Below, in pieces: positions 55,101 through 64,000 of a DNA stretch of 64,000 nucleotides (its first letter is position 1; the number at the start of each line of letters is the position of its first letter). The translations under genes were made by a program, and so were the position numbers. The notes under the pieces were generated by a model. It did not search any database and was not told the DNA's origin. It saw nothing but the letters and a program-made list of their open reading frames with translations. Origin of the DNA: Apricaphanius iberus (Eukaryota; Chordata; Actinopteri; Cyprinodontiformes; Aphaniidae); NCBI GenBank assembly GCA_028564705.1, contig JAPXFQ010001794.1:532001-596000 (forward strand), in the 5' to 3' direction.

Positions 55101-56225
55101 TAGGGCTGCCATTTGTCGATTCGTAACGTCGACAAGTAAAATTGTCTAGAAAAAAATCCAGTAATCAGTAAAAGCTTTGTGTTTCTCGTAAAACGGTCGC
55201 TGTCCCCTTACCTGCTCCATTTCTGCCCCTTACGCACATAAGCAGTTGTTGCAACCGGGCTCAGCTGCAGCTCAGACAACGACAGCGTAGCTCTAAACGT
55301 TCTACAGAGTTTTATTAAACAAAAAAAGAAACGTAATGTTTAATATAAAATTCACATAGTAGAAGCAGCTTTCCACAGCAGGACAGCAGTGATGTTTGAG
55401 CTTCTTAAAGGGAAGCCAAACACGGACAGTAGCCTCTGTTAGCTAGTTAGCTTGTTAGCTGCTAACGTTAGCATCAACAGTAGAGCTAGTTAGTTTGTTA
55501 GCTGCTAACGTTAGCATCAACAGTAGAGCTAGTTAGCTTGTTAGCTGCTAACGTTAGCATCAACAGTAGAGCTAGTTAGCTTGTTAGCTGCTAACGTTAG
55601 CATCAACAGTAGAGCTAGTTAGCTTGTTAGCTGCTAACGTTAGCATCAACAGTAGAGCCATTTTCTCCTTTCTACCCGACATGTCGGCTTTTTACCTTCT
55701 CTCCTTGGTATCCAGGGGGATTCATAGATTGATGGAAATGTCCAGATTCTCTCATATGACGTCCTCTACGACCCGAGCTGCTGTTAGAGGTTCTGGTTCT
55801 GATCCGTTTATTGACAGAACAGCTGCTGCTTATTATTCTTATTATTGCAATAAAATCCTTATTGTGTCAGAATATAATGTTTCCTCTCACTTTACATGAT
55901 AAATGTGGGCAGGTAGGATCATTCTGTAGTTCTGGTGAAGCTCTTGACTGAAGAAGCTATTGTATTGTTTGATAGCTGCTCATGTGTCTGCTGTATCACA
56001 CGTTTTTTTTTTCTTTTTTTTTCTATAATTTCTAAATGTTAAATGAACTATAATCTTAAAAATTTCTATTTAGATACTAAATTACACTTTGAGGTAATTC
56101 TCAAATATTAGAGCAGCTGCTCCTTCAATAAGATGCATTTTACATCAATCCGATTAGTCGACTAAACGTTCAAAATAATTAGTGATTAGTTGATTCTGAA
56201 TAAATTGTGGTTTGTGGCACCCCTG
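55101..56225. mobile_element. hAT-type transposon (TAGGGCTGCCA..GTGGCACCCCTG)
   Basis: A 1,125-bp element. The left end TAGGGCTGCCATTTGTCGAT and the right end TTTGTGGCACCCCTG are inverse matches of the fish hAT type whose sub-terminal sequences carry GTCGAC words (AACGTCGACAAG on the left, TAGTCGACTAAACG on the right). The flanking 8-mers GGGTGAAG and CAGTGAAA match at 5 of 8 positions. No transposase frame is present; the 91-codon frame 55624-55899 shows no BED finger or dimerisation motif. It carries the 5 x 43-bp array below and has landed in repeat R3. Confidence 0.8.
55445..55659. repeat. 43-bp tandem array, 5 copies, with GCTAACGTTAGC palindrome
   Basis: Five units of exactly 43 bp start AGTTAGCTTGTTAGC and end CAACAGTAGAGCT. 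They are nearly identical: one C-to-T in unit 2 (AGTTAGTTTG) and a final C in unit 5. Each unit contains the perfect 12-bp palindrome GCTAACGTTAGC. The array lies inside the hAT element and was probably amplified after or during its spread. Confidence 0.95.
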
Positions 56226-56455
56226 CAGTGAAATTAGTTGTAAGTTGGATATTCGATGAACATTCGTTTCATTCCAGCAGACACTCCCTCCAACGTCTCA
56301 GTGAGAACTGCGCTGATAAAGCGGATCCATCGCCACCGAAGGCTCGGTCCTGAAGGCGGTGGTTTTGGTGTGGTTTTCCATAAATCTCCATACATCAAAG
56401 AAAATAAATCAATACCTGTGAAATCTACTAATAAAGTGACCCCAAAATATCATTA
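56226..56455. repeat. Unclassified dispersed repeat R3, copy 2
   Basis: Starts GTGAAATTAGTTGTAAGTTGG at 56228 directly after the hAT right end, then matches 32475-32700 through TTCGTTTCATTCCAGCAG, CATCGCCACCGAAGG, CTGAAGGCGGTGGTTTTGG and AAAGTGACCCCAAAAT. The part left of the insertion (TAAGACCGGGGTGAAG, up to 55100) also resembles the left side of copy 1 (TTACGGCGGTGAAG), which would mean R3 was interrupted by the hAT. Confidence 0.7.
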
Positions 56456-56879
56456 TAGATTCTTTCTTGACAGCAAAAGAACACGACACACAGAAATATT
56501 ACAGACAAATTAATATATGTAATATTTCTTATTAATATGTTACTGTATAATTATGTGATTTTTCCAGGTTATGTGACCAGGTGACACCAAATTAATATTT
56601 TATCTTACTACAACTAGTTAGATTTTTTTACTGTTACAGATACAGATATTTGCACAGATTGGACATATTTTTCTTTGTATATTGTTACCCACATTTGTCT
56701 GTCTTAGTTTTTAAATTTGATAGAAGTGTGTGATTACGTGTGTCCAAATTTTATTGAGTCAAGCTCAAATATCAAATGTTCTATAATCCAGTATATGGCG
56801 TTTTTTATTCCGTATTTAGTTATGAAAATATTTGACGTTATAGATATTACGTAATTTCGTTATAGAACATAGATATAAC

Positions 56880-57390
56880 ATCACAGTTACCATACTGAGT
56901 AACAAATTACTTTTACAGAGTTTTAATGGAATGAGTAACTCAATTACTTTTGGAAAAAAATACATTTGTAATATATAACTAATGACTTTTTTATTTTATT
57001 TGTATAACTTTTTTGCGACATCTTGCATCAGAAGATTTCAGGGTCTAGTTGAAGTCTGCGGGTGGAGAAATGAGCTCCAAGCGGAGGGATTTTGTGCATG
57101 TAGCATCTGACATTTCGCCTCGCTGTAACCTGTCTGCTGCGGTGCGCGCCTCAGGCGGACGCTGCTGTGTTTGCACCATGAAATGATGACAGGGAGCGCG
57201 AGAAACTGCATTTCCTCGAAGCTGATGACAAACTGCTAAAACGGAGGGGACCGGAACCGCAGCAGAGGCCCTTGTTCCTCAGGCGGTGTCGTGTTCTGCC
57301 GCGTCTCCTCAGACGGTCAGAGTCTGACGGCTGAAGCTGGTGCAGACAGCGACTGCCTGGAGGCCACGAAATCAATCCAACCAATCTGAA
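56880..57390. mobile_element. Probable hAT remnant with TAACT-rich end
   Basis: ACTGAGTAACAAATTACTTTT, GAATGAGTAACTCAATTAC and TAATATATAACTAATGAC are the TAACT/ATTAC words seen at the ends of a common fish hAT family. They run into a CpG-rich interior (GCGGTGCGCGCCTCAGGCGG, CGTGTTCTGCCGCGTCTCC). Neither the CAGTGTTGGG-type terminus nor a target duplication was found. Confidence 0.5.
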
Positions 57391-57394
57391 AACG

Positions 57395-58249
57395 TCTGGA
57401 AATCATTTGAAGTTTTCATTATTTCATGTTAATAGAAAAAAAAAAAAAAGATGCTGCACCCCTGATGTCGCTCTTCAACAAAAAGACAATTATTTCCTCT
57501 CTTTAACTTCTGAACATGAAGACGGGTTCAGGCATCAATTTGAAATTCAAATCCACCGACATTGTTCTGGTTTCATCTTCGTTTCTGCTATTATATCTGA
57601 AATGGTCTTCATATTTCAGTCACCTCTCTCAACCTGACCCTTCTTGATCCCTTCTGCTTTGTTTTGTAACCTTAACCAATGAATGACTTTATTTGGCGTT
57701 GTGGTACAACGAATAGCCATATCCTGAATCATCCTGGGAGTTTGAGATTTTCGACCGTCCAAGGTCAACATGTGAGGGGCCAGATTAGATAACTAAACTG
57801 TTTCTGTCTCTTTTTGTTATCTTTAACGGGACTATAAGTCGAACCACAAATGAATTTATAAAAATGTTACATTTCTTCCTCATACATGCACCAGCAGTTC
57901 TCTGGTCAGTAGAATGAGCCCTGGCCTTTTCACCATGGTTTCCTCCATATGCCTGTAAATTCACTTAAATAGCGAGTGTTCGGGTGGAAATAGGAGATTC
58001 CCCCGAGTGCTTTTCAGGGGCAGCGTAACAACGTTATGCACGTTTACCCTCAGCTGTAGCGTTCGCTATCTCCATCCTAAACAGCTGCAGAGCGAGGGGC
58101 GAACTGAAGGATGGATTCAGCCGAGCATAAGAAGAGAGAGCAGCTTTCAGCAGCAGCTAAACTCCAGCCCATTTCACAACTAAACTCACACAACAGTAAT
58201 ATTTCTTACCTCAGCTGAAGGTTTGGTTGAAAATAAGATATATTAAATG
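57395..58249. other. Intronic stretch, nothing assigned
   Basis: No gene or repeat ends recognised; includes a 14-A run near 57437. Confidence 0.45.
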
Positions 58250-58690
58250 TTTTCTATATTGGCCATCGGCTGAAATTAGTTTTAAAAAGCTGATAAAAAA
58301 AAAAAAAGATTAGGCACCTGTGTGGCCAGCTGCAGCCACTATTTCACTGTAGATTTTATTATTTACTACCATGTGGTAGTGTACTTTATTTTGTGGGAAT
58401 TTTTCTGTGATAATTCAGATTCTACCCAAACCAGCTGTTTGCACCATTATTCTAGTTACTGTATTTATTTTAAAGAAACTTGAATCTGTTTTTTTTATTT
58501 TTCTGGAACCATTCACACTCAGGTTACTGTTTTATTGATTTATATTGTACACAGTGAGTGTTCAGTTGTCATTCACAATCAATGTGCTGCTAAAAAGTAT
58601 GTATACCTGCCTTGGATATCGGCCTTAATAATCTGCTTTATATATCGGCATCGGCCTTTAAAAAACCCATATTGGTCGCCTCTATTGCAA
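58250..58690. repeat. Decayed DNA-transposon-like repeat (ATATCGGCATCGGCC words)
   Basis: The left part has TATTGGCCATCGGCTGAAAT. The right part has TTGGATATCGGCC, TATATATCGGCATCGGCC and TTTAAAAAACCCATATTGGTCG. These words occur at the ends of fish DNA transposons as I recall them. The two ends are roughly inverse (GCCATCGGC against GGCATCGGCC). Not assigned to a superfamily. Confidence 0.5.
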
Positions 58691-59070
58691 ATTGTCCATG
58701 CCGGGACTGACTCAGCTGTTGCTTCTGTTCGTGAGGGAGTGGGCTCTTAGAAATCATGTCCGCCCCATTCACCAGCTTACCACTCAGGCTGCAGTTACGC
58801 ATTTGGCCTGAGGGGGCACGTACGAGGAAAAAACTTTCAAAGTTCACATATTTTGCAGCTGTATACCCCTACTATGCTCGCTACGTAGCAGGCGAAAAGG
58901 AGTACGCGAGCGATGTAGTAGATACGAATCTACAGTATGGATCTGAGTAGTAACCGCAAGTTCCTGGATGTGTACTACCGCCACAGTAAGCAGCCGGTGG
59001 ACGCTACGCTATCCCACAATGCAGCTGAAGCCCCAAAATTGTGGTTTGATTGGAAAATACATTTTAAAGG

Positions 59071-59335
59071 AGTTTTGTAATTATATTGGGTAATGATGCG
59101 TTACAAGCGGATGTGACGTTAATCTACAATTTTTGCGCGTTCTTCATTTAACAGGAAGAAAGAAGAGAAAGAACCCAGACTTCAGACGCGGTTGATTAAA
59201 CACTATTACTTACTTCGTCGCTAGACATGTTGCTTGGCGTCGTACCGCTGGCGATGTTTGTAATATGCGGTGGCCTGAAAGTAGGCTACGTCACTGATTT
59301 ATTAATGTATAATTATTAATTTCTTCAATCCGCCC
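59071..59335 (-). mobile_element. Partial inverse copy of the 52096-52519 MITE
   Basis: Reads as the reverse complement of 52100-52480. Shared blocks are TTTTGTAATTATATTGGGTAA, GCGGATGTGACGTTAATC, GACGCGGTTGATTAAACAC, TATTACTTACTTCGTCGC, GTGGCCTGAAAGTAGGC and AATTTCTTCAATCCG. Neither terminal AGGAGCAGGGG sequence is kept, and it ends at CGCCC 59331-59335. It is older or truncated compared with the first copy. Confidence 0.8.
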
Positions 59336-59339
59336 AAAT

Positions 59340-60890
59340 AAAGTGATGAGAGAGATTGTTTCAGATTTATGGAGGTTTTAATACAAACATTGAACCGTGC
59401 AAAATCTGCCCTGCTTCCCAACCACTAACGCAGCCTTTTATAGATGCAGTCAATCTTATTACTATCACTATCATATCTGTAAACATTTCTTCAGGGTGAA
59501 GTCTCGTAGATTCCCAGGTGTCTTCGTCTGGTAGGATTGGGGATGTCCAGTGCAAAGGGGGTCGTCTACATGTTAATACAGGACGTAGGAATTTTATTAT
59601 CAGTTCATTTGACCGGACCTAGTATCATACAGTATCATAAAATCAGACTAAATCACTCAGTCATTGAGAACTAGCACACAGTATGTCAGTATGTAAGAAT
59701 ACACAGAACTGCTCATTCTTAATATAAAGTTTCCCATAACAGTAGCAAGAGAGTGACCTCGGCTACTGAGGAACTGTTAACTGTATAAATGTAAACGTTT
59801 AGCGATGTTACTGATTACTTTAATTGTTTTTTCCCAACTGATTAAATGTTTAAGTCAATTATGGCGACCTTACGTAACGTAAACATCTGGGTCAACAGAA
59901 CGGTCATACAGCGAAATGGTGGAGAAGTCTTTCTGGTCTCGATGGTGTGTAATCAGTGGAATCAGAGACGGATCCCAGCAGCCCGGGCTGAAAGCTTCTC
60001 CAAGTTCAATTTGATTTTACGTACTAGTTCTGAAACAGCAGCCGTGTTGGCAAACAAATTATCCCTCCTGACACAGTTCAGCTTGTGTGACGCTTGAGTC
60101 TGAGCGCTAACTGCGCAGCATATCCCCATGTGTAGGACAGCTAGCTTGCCTATTGCCACTAACAACTCAGGAAATTTGCGATCCGCCAGGAATCCACCGG
60201 CTCCAAACAGCAGAAACCACCATAAATATTTCCACTCTCGACAGAGAGCATCGAGAGACCAGAGTTTCCATCGTATATCCACTGGGGAACGTACTGTCAG
60301 GACACGAGGGTTCCCTGGGTCCTGTTCTTCAAATAGAAAAGATTTGATCAATTGCATTTAGAGAACAGCTGACCAGATCCTTTGGTTTAACTTTACATGC
60401 TGGAATCGTTTCCCTCCCCTCTCTGTATCCTCCTCTTCCTCACTTCCTATCGCCTCTCTGCACTCGTCCCTTCCAGTCATCGGCCGCACCTTTTCAGCCG
60501 TCTGCTTCTGCTCCCTAATCCGTCATGCTCCATGTCCCTCATCACAGAATCATTTAGGAGCTAATTGTGATCTGCTCCTATGGCTGCTCATATCCATTTT
60601 GCTAATTGAAGGCAGATCTCTCCTTTGAGCTCAGAGCGGATTGACAGATAGCTCTACAATAAACGGGATTCAAAGATGACGGGAAAGTTGGGAAATGCAG
60701 AACTGGAGAACTGGTTGTAAGCCACCCGAAACAAATCTGCCACCCTGCAATAAACGTTTCTAATAATGATTCTGTAAGAGATCAATAAAAGCAGTGAAGA
60801 AATAGAGGAAAATGATAGATGAAACTGTTTAAAAAGGAAAATTCTTCCCCTGAATAATCTGATCAAGCAGCATGCAAAGCAAAGAAATGC
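59340..60890. other. Intronic stretch; open frame 59962-60357 on minus unassigned; candidate conserved segment 60520-60660
   Basis: The minus-strand frame of 131 codons includes SPVDIRWKLWSLDALCREW, a hydrophobic WWFLLFGAGGFLAD and a basic tail. A shadow frame runs on +. I do not recognise the product, and it may be a mobile-element fragment. Separately, GGAGCTAATTGTGATCTGC, GGCTGCTCATATCCATTTTG and CTAATTGAAGGCAGATC is non-repetitive with paired CTAATTG cores, a plausible conserved enhancer-like element. Confidence 0.35.
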
Positions 60891-60893
60891 TGC

Positions 60894-60962
60894 AGGGTGG
60901 GGCAGCTAGTAGCATTGTTGCCTTTCAGCCAGAAAGTCTTTGGGTCAAATCCCTGCCAGAGC
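60894..60962 (+). repeat. tRNA-like head of a SINE-type repeat
   Basis: GGGTGGGGCAGCTAGTAGC occupies an A-box-like position, and 35 bp on GGGTCAAATCCC resembles a B box (GGTTCRANNCC). The intervening TTGTTGCCTTTCAGCCAGAAAG matches my memory of a fish repeat 'cactgttgcctcacagcaagaagg'. No complete tRNA fold is implied. Confidence 0.5.
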
Positions 60963-60964
60963 CA

Positions 60965-62480
60965 AAAGCCTTGTTTTAGCAGCAATAATTATAAATGACA
61001 GTTTTGTCCCTGCCACTTTTAAAACCCTGATGCTGAATGTCTTACCAGCGCAGGTGTGACTTCCACTTTTACTCCCAGCACAATTTCTGTATGATTACTG
61101 TCCAAACTGACTGGTATTCTTATGCAGGCATGTTTTCTTTCTGCCCAGTGCATATATGCACAGATGGTTCAGGCGTGTGCATGCATCCCCCAGGAGACAA
61201 GGCGGGCATTCGCTGATTCATTTTTGGGTCAATTTTTAGCCCATTTTCCAAAAATGGGACAACTTTTGCAATCGGTTTGTCTTCAAAGACACAGCAAAAT
61301 AAATATCGTTTCGCCATGAATTTCTCCTTTAGGGCTCAATCATCTCCCTCACATGTTTCAAATAAAAAACAACTGCAGTAAAAGTAAGCCGTTGAAAGTA
61401 GTGATGACGATAATTTAAACACGCAGATAGCAAATTCAGACCCAAACCACTCCCACTTTGATTTAAAACTCAACACAATGACTATATGTACCTCTATGAA
61501 AATGATTTATTATCCGCAGAACTTCCTGACAGCATGTAGGTTACGTTAGACTTTTTCTCTTTTCTGTCTTTTCAACTGACTGGGTCAAAAAATGCTTTCA
61601 GTTTTTAAACTGAAAATGCCACATTCAATATTATGTAAATTCTATTCCTTTTAATTCATATTCAATCTGAACAAGCTGAACAGAGAATCCACATAATCCA
61701 TCACACATCCAGCAGATACATACTGTATATTTAACAGCGTTTGTGGGTCTGACATTGTCATAGTTTCTGCACACGCTAGCGCACATATTTCTTTCTTACG
61801 CTTCGCTGATGCAGGAAGCGCTCAACGACGAATATACGTTTCAAGTTCCTCGACTTTCCACCATTCAAAATCATCCGTTTTCCAGCGTTATGTATGTTCG
61901 CTTACGCCAGTTTGGTGCCCGAAGTCTCAGAATGCATTGTGCGCAACGCAAAACTGAAATGTCTTATTGCACACTACTTGTGGAAAATGGAGGGCAGCGA
62001 GATGCATTAAATACAGTGTCCAGGTTTGAGATGATTCTCCGTTGCTGTCAGAGTTTCTCGTCACCATCTAAAAAACAACGGTCAGACAATGAGACCCATA
62101 TGAGCCCTGATTGAATGTACATTATATCACAATGAATTATTTCCCTTTTTTTTTCTGGAATGTCGCACAACTGATGGTTAATTGATGCGGAGGTTGCTGC
62201 GCAGAAACATAACGTCGTCCACAGTAACTGGCTTCAGCTGTGTTCTCCGATCCTGCATCGTGAATCCAGGCGCAGAAAAGTTTCTCTGGCTGGCGGCGCT
62301 ACGCTGGTGATGTGCAGCGTTGCAGGACTCCGAGCTGCAGTGAAGTTAAAGTTACGGTTCCTCCACACAGAACAGCAAGGATTCAGAAGGAAACACGTTT
62401 GTTTTCGTTGCAGTGAATATTATGACCAAATGCCAACTGGGTGAATACTGATTTATTTATTTATCAATATTAAAAACAAC
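60965..62480. other. Intronic stretch
   Basis: No gene recognised. The 101-codon + frame at 61809-62114 lacks a domain. Two shadow frames at 61120-61319 mirror each other. Confidence 0.45.
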
Positions 62481-62484
62481 CTGA

Positions 62485-62880
62485 ATAGAATAGAATTCAA
62501 CTTTATTGTCATTGCACATGTCACTAGTACAAGGCAACAAAATGCAGTCTGCATCCATCCATAAGTGCTTTAGCAATAATATAGATATATTACAGAATAT
62601 AGATCTAATATAGATGTGTTAAAAATGTACACAGTATGAAAGTATGTTATGAATATACTATAAATATATACAAGCTATCAGGTTATGAACAGGTCATGCA
62701 TATGGTTATAAATATGAAAAGCGATAACAGATTATAGATATACAATTTGTAGAACTATAATTATTGTATTGTACAGCAGGTTGTCTATATAGTATTTACG
62801 GTAGTGCGGTTGAGCTCAGTGATATATATGGATAAATTATACAGTAGTTATATAAAATGCCAGTGGTTGTAAATGGTGGT
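62485..62880 (-). mobile_element. LINE 3' end (Rex1/L2-type), 3' UTR only
   Basis: GAATTCAACTTTATTGTCAT, TGCACATGTCACTAGTACAA and GGCAACAAAATGCAGT is a well-known fish LINE 3' terminus in reverse orientation. The AT-rich 62560-62880 region (ATATAGATATATTACAG, AGTATGTTATGAATATAC) fits its 3' UTR. No coding sequence remains. Confidence 0.75.
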
Positions 62881-62939
62881 TCAGTCTGTGTTACTATTGT
62901 GTGCATGTCTGTTTTCGGTCGTTGTAAAAATGGGGTCAA

Positions 62940-63115
62940 AAATCACACGTTCAAACCAAAATGGCCGACTTCCTGTCCATCTGGGACCACGACGTTTTGA
63001 GGCTTTTTGGTACGTTCTCCATGTATGCCAAACGGCGTTTATCTACGATGAACTAAGGTCAATGCCGAGGGTGTTTTCCAGGGGGCGCTACTGAGCCATT
63101 TGTAAATTTCCCGCT
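62940..63115. repeat. Fish dispersed repeat (AAAATGGCCGACTTCCTG type)
   Basis: CAAAATGGCCGACTTCCTGT, CGACGTTTTGAGGC, TTTTTGGTACGTTCTCC, TGTATGCCAAACG and CCAGGGGGCGCTACTGAGCC occur in the order I recall for a repeat found in many fish genomes ('aaaatggccgacttcctgt...tttttggtacg...gggggcgctg'). The transposon class is not known to me. Confidence 0.65.
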
Positions 63116-64000
63116 CACCTGAGGCAGCCGCCAAATATGGTACTTTCAGGGTACTCCAGCTTCGTCCCACAGGCTGTTTCTTCTTTCTTTTAAAGGATCC
63201 TCTTTCCTCTAAAGAGAAAAGCAGCAATGCGCCCTCTGGCGCGCAGTCGGCTGTACATTTATTAGAAGAAGAAATCCTACTATCGGCAGGAAGTGATGAG
63301 AAGGACCTGTATTCTGTAGCCAGGTCTACTTGCCCTGTTTTGCCAAATGCAGAAGGTGATTGTGCAACATAATTAAAATATCAGAATAGCACCCGTCACG
63401 TTTAACTTCTGTTTCATAGAAGCGGAAGCCGTTTAACATCCTTGCTTGCTACCAAGACGCTTATAAAAGAAGGAAGTAGATTGTTTGATGAATTTGAATG
63501 AACAACGTTGCCTCTTGAACCAAAATGATAGATTAAACATCTGGGACATCACCAGCTAGTTCAAAGACTTTGAAAGATTGTTATAGATTTAAACTGTTTT
63601 TTTTTTGGGGGGGGGGGGGGGGAGAATGTTAGTTATTGAAAAGTTTGTTCAGGTTTCTTTCAGGACGGAGCAGGTATAGAAAATGTAAGTAACAGCAACG
63701 AGGATTGCGTGGGTTGCTGTGTCTTCTCTCCCTGTTGACCTGATTAGAAGTGGAACCGGGTTTCGGTCCCCCCAGTCCTCTAATTGTCCCCCACCAATGT
63801 CCCAAAGGCCTTATCAGCCTCCTCTCTGTCAATCAGTATCCCCCTCCTCTGTCCCCCTGGACATTTCTAGAAGGTCACTTAATTGGACCGAAGCACAGGA
63901 CCAACTAATGGATTCACTTCTTGTTCTTCTGCTGCTACAAATGACCAATTATGTCCTGTTGGGGCTCCATGCACTCATTTCTGCTATGCATGGAGGACAG
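63116..64000. other. Intronic stretch with poly(G) and a candidate conserved segment
   Basis: A 16-G run lies at 63607-63622 after a T tract. From about 63715 to the end the sequence is balanced and repeat-free (CCCTGTTGACCTGATTAGAAG, CCAAAGGCCTTATCAGCC, CTAGAAGGTCACTTAATTGG, GACCAATTATGTCCTG), a conserved-element candidate by eye. Confidence 0.4.
63607..63622. repeat. Poly(G) run
   Basis: Sixteen consecutive G bases following a poly(T) tract; likely to vary in length. Confidence 0.9.

Noticed and set aside
55445..55659. CRISPR-like direct repeats
   Set aside because: The units are contiguous tandem copies with no unique spacers, and the context is a vertebrate genome.
59340..60360. LTR retrotransposon or endogenous retrovirus
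   Set aside because: No protease, RT or integrase motif, no primer-binding site and no pair of long terminal repeats could be seen.
60894..60962. A functional tRNA gene
   Set aside because: Only A- and B-box-like segments are visible; no acceptor stem or anticodon arm could be paired, so a SINE-type head is more likely.

Overview
The window looks like AT-rich, mostly non-coding nuclear DNA from a teleost fish. It has a spliced coding exon with a glutamine repeat, 5'-truncated Rex1/L2/Maui-type LINEs, Tc1-like relics, many small hAT-type transposons, and fish-style microsatellites. There is no operon-like gene density, no convincing CRISPR array, no rRNA, and no tRNA gene beyond a tRNA-like repeat head. 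Nearly all of the longer open frames are chance frames or pieces of transposable elements.

The only host coding sequence I can support is one internal exon on the + strand at 50216-50389. It has a good polypyrimidine tract and AG acceptor, a GTGAGT donor, 58 codons' worth of sequence in symmetric phase 1-1, and 13 consecutive CAG codons. The encoded motifs (QMNN, a HPYP..L.Q..QAYEQ stretch, LNKYASLKAV) resemble my recollection of the cytoplasmic tail of the Shisa9/CKAMP44 group of AMPA-receptor auxiliary proteins. If so, about 50 kb to the left and 13.6 kb to the right are intron (or upstream DNA) of a large shisa9-like gene.

The rest is best read as intron colonised by transposons. Left to right: hAT MITE (578-1167); TA-rich duplicated block (3.4-4.0 kb); TTAA-flanked MITE (4149-4639); Tc1 fragment and hAT MITE (5.3-6.0 kb); hAT with a perfect 8-bp target duplication (7712-8167); near full-length dead Tc1 (10.5-12.0 kb); hAT (15735-16421); decayed BED-finger hAT (18.7-19.4 kb); LINE tail (21.4-22.4 kb); three copies of a 270-bp hAT-like repeat (25.2, 28.8, 34.1 kb); a hAT MITE split by a LINE (34757-36581); a 12-bp minisatellite of about 1.1 kb with higher-order structure (38.4-39.6 kb); a 756-bp foldback element (42921-43676); a Rex1/L2-type LINE end (45.2-46.1 kb); a second BED-finger hAT (48.1-48.8 kb); the exon (50.2 kb); a TTAA-flanked MITE (52.1-52.5 kb); a hAT carrying a 5 x 43-bp tandem repeat (55.1-56.2 kb); and LINE, SINE-like and fish-specific dispersed repeats to the end.

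No new multi-gene system was found. The items most worth following up are the polyglutamine exon, the nested insertions, the long foldback element, the minisatellite organisation, and several within-window repeat families whose superfamily I could not fix. All family assignments come from reading and memory; no search was run.
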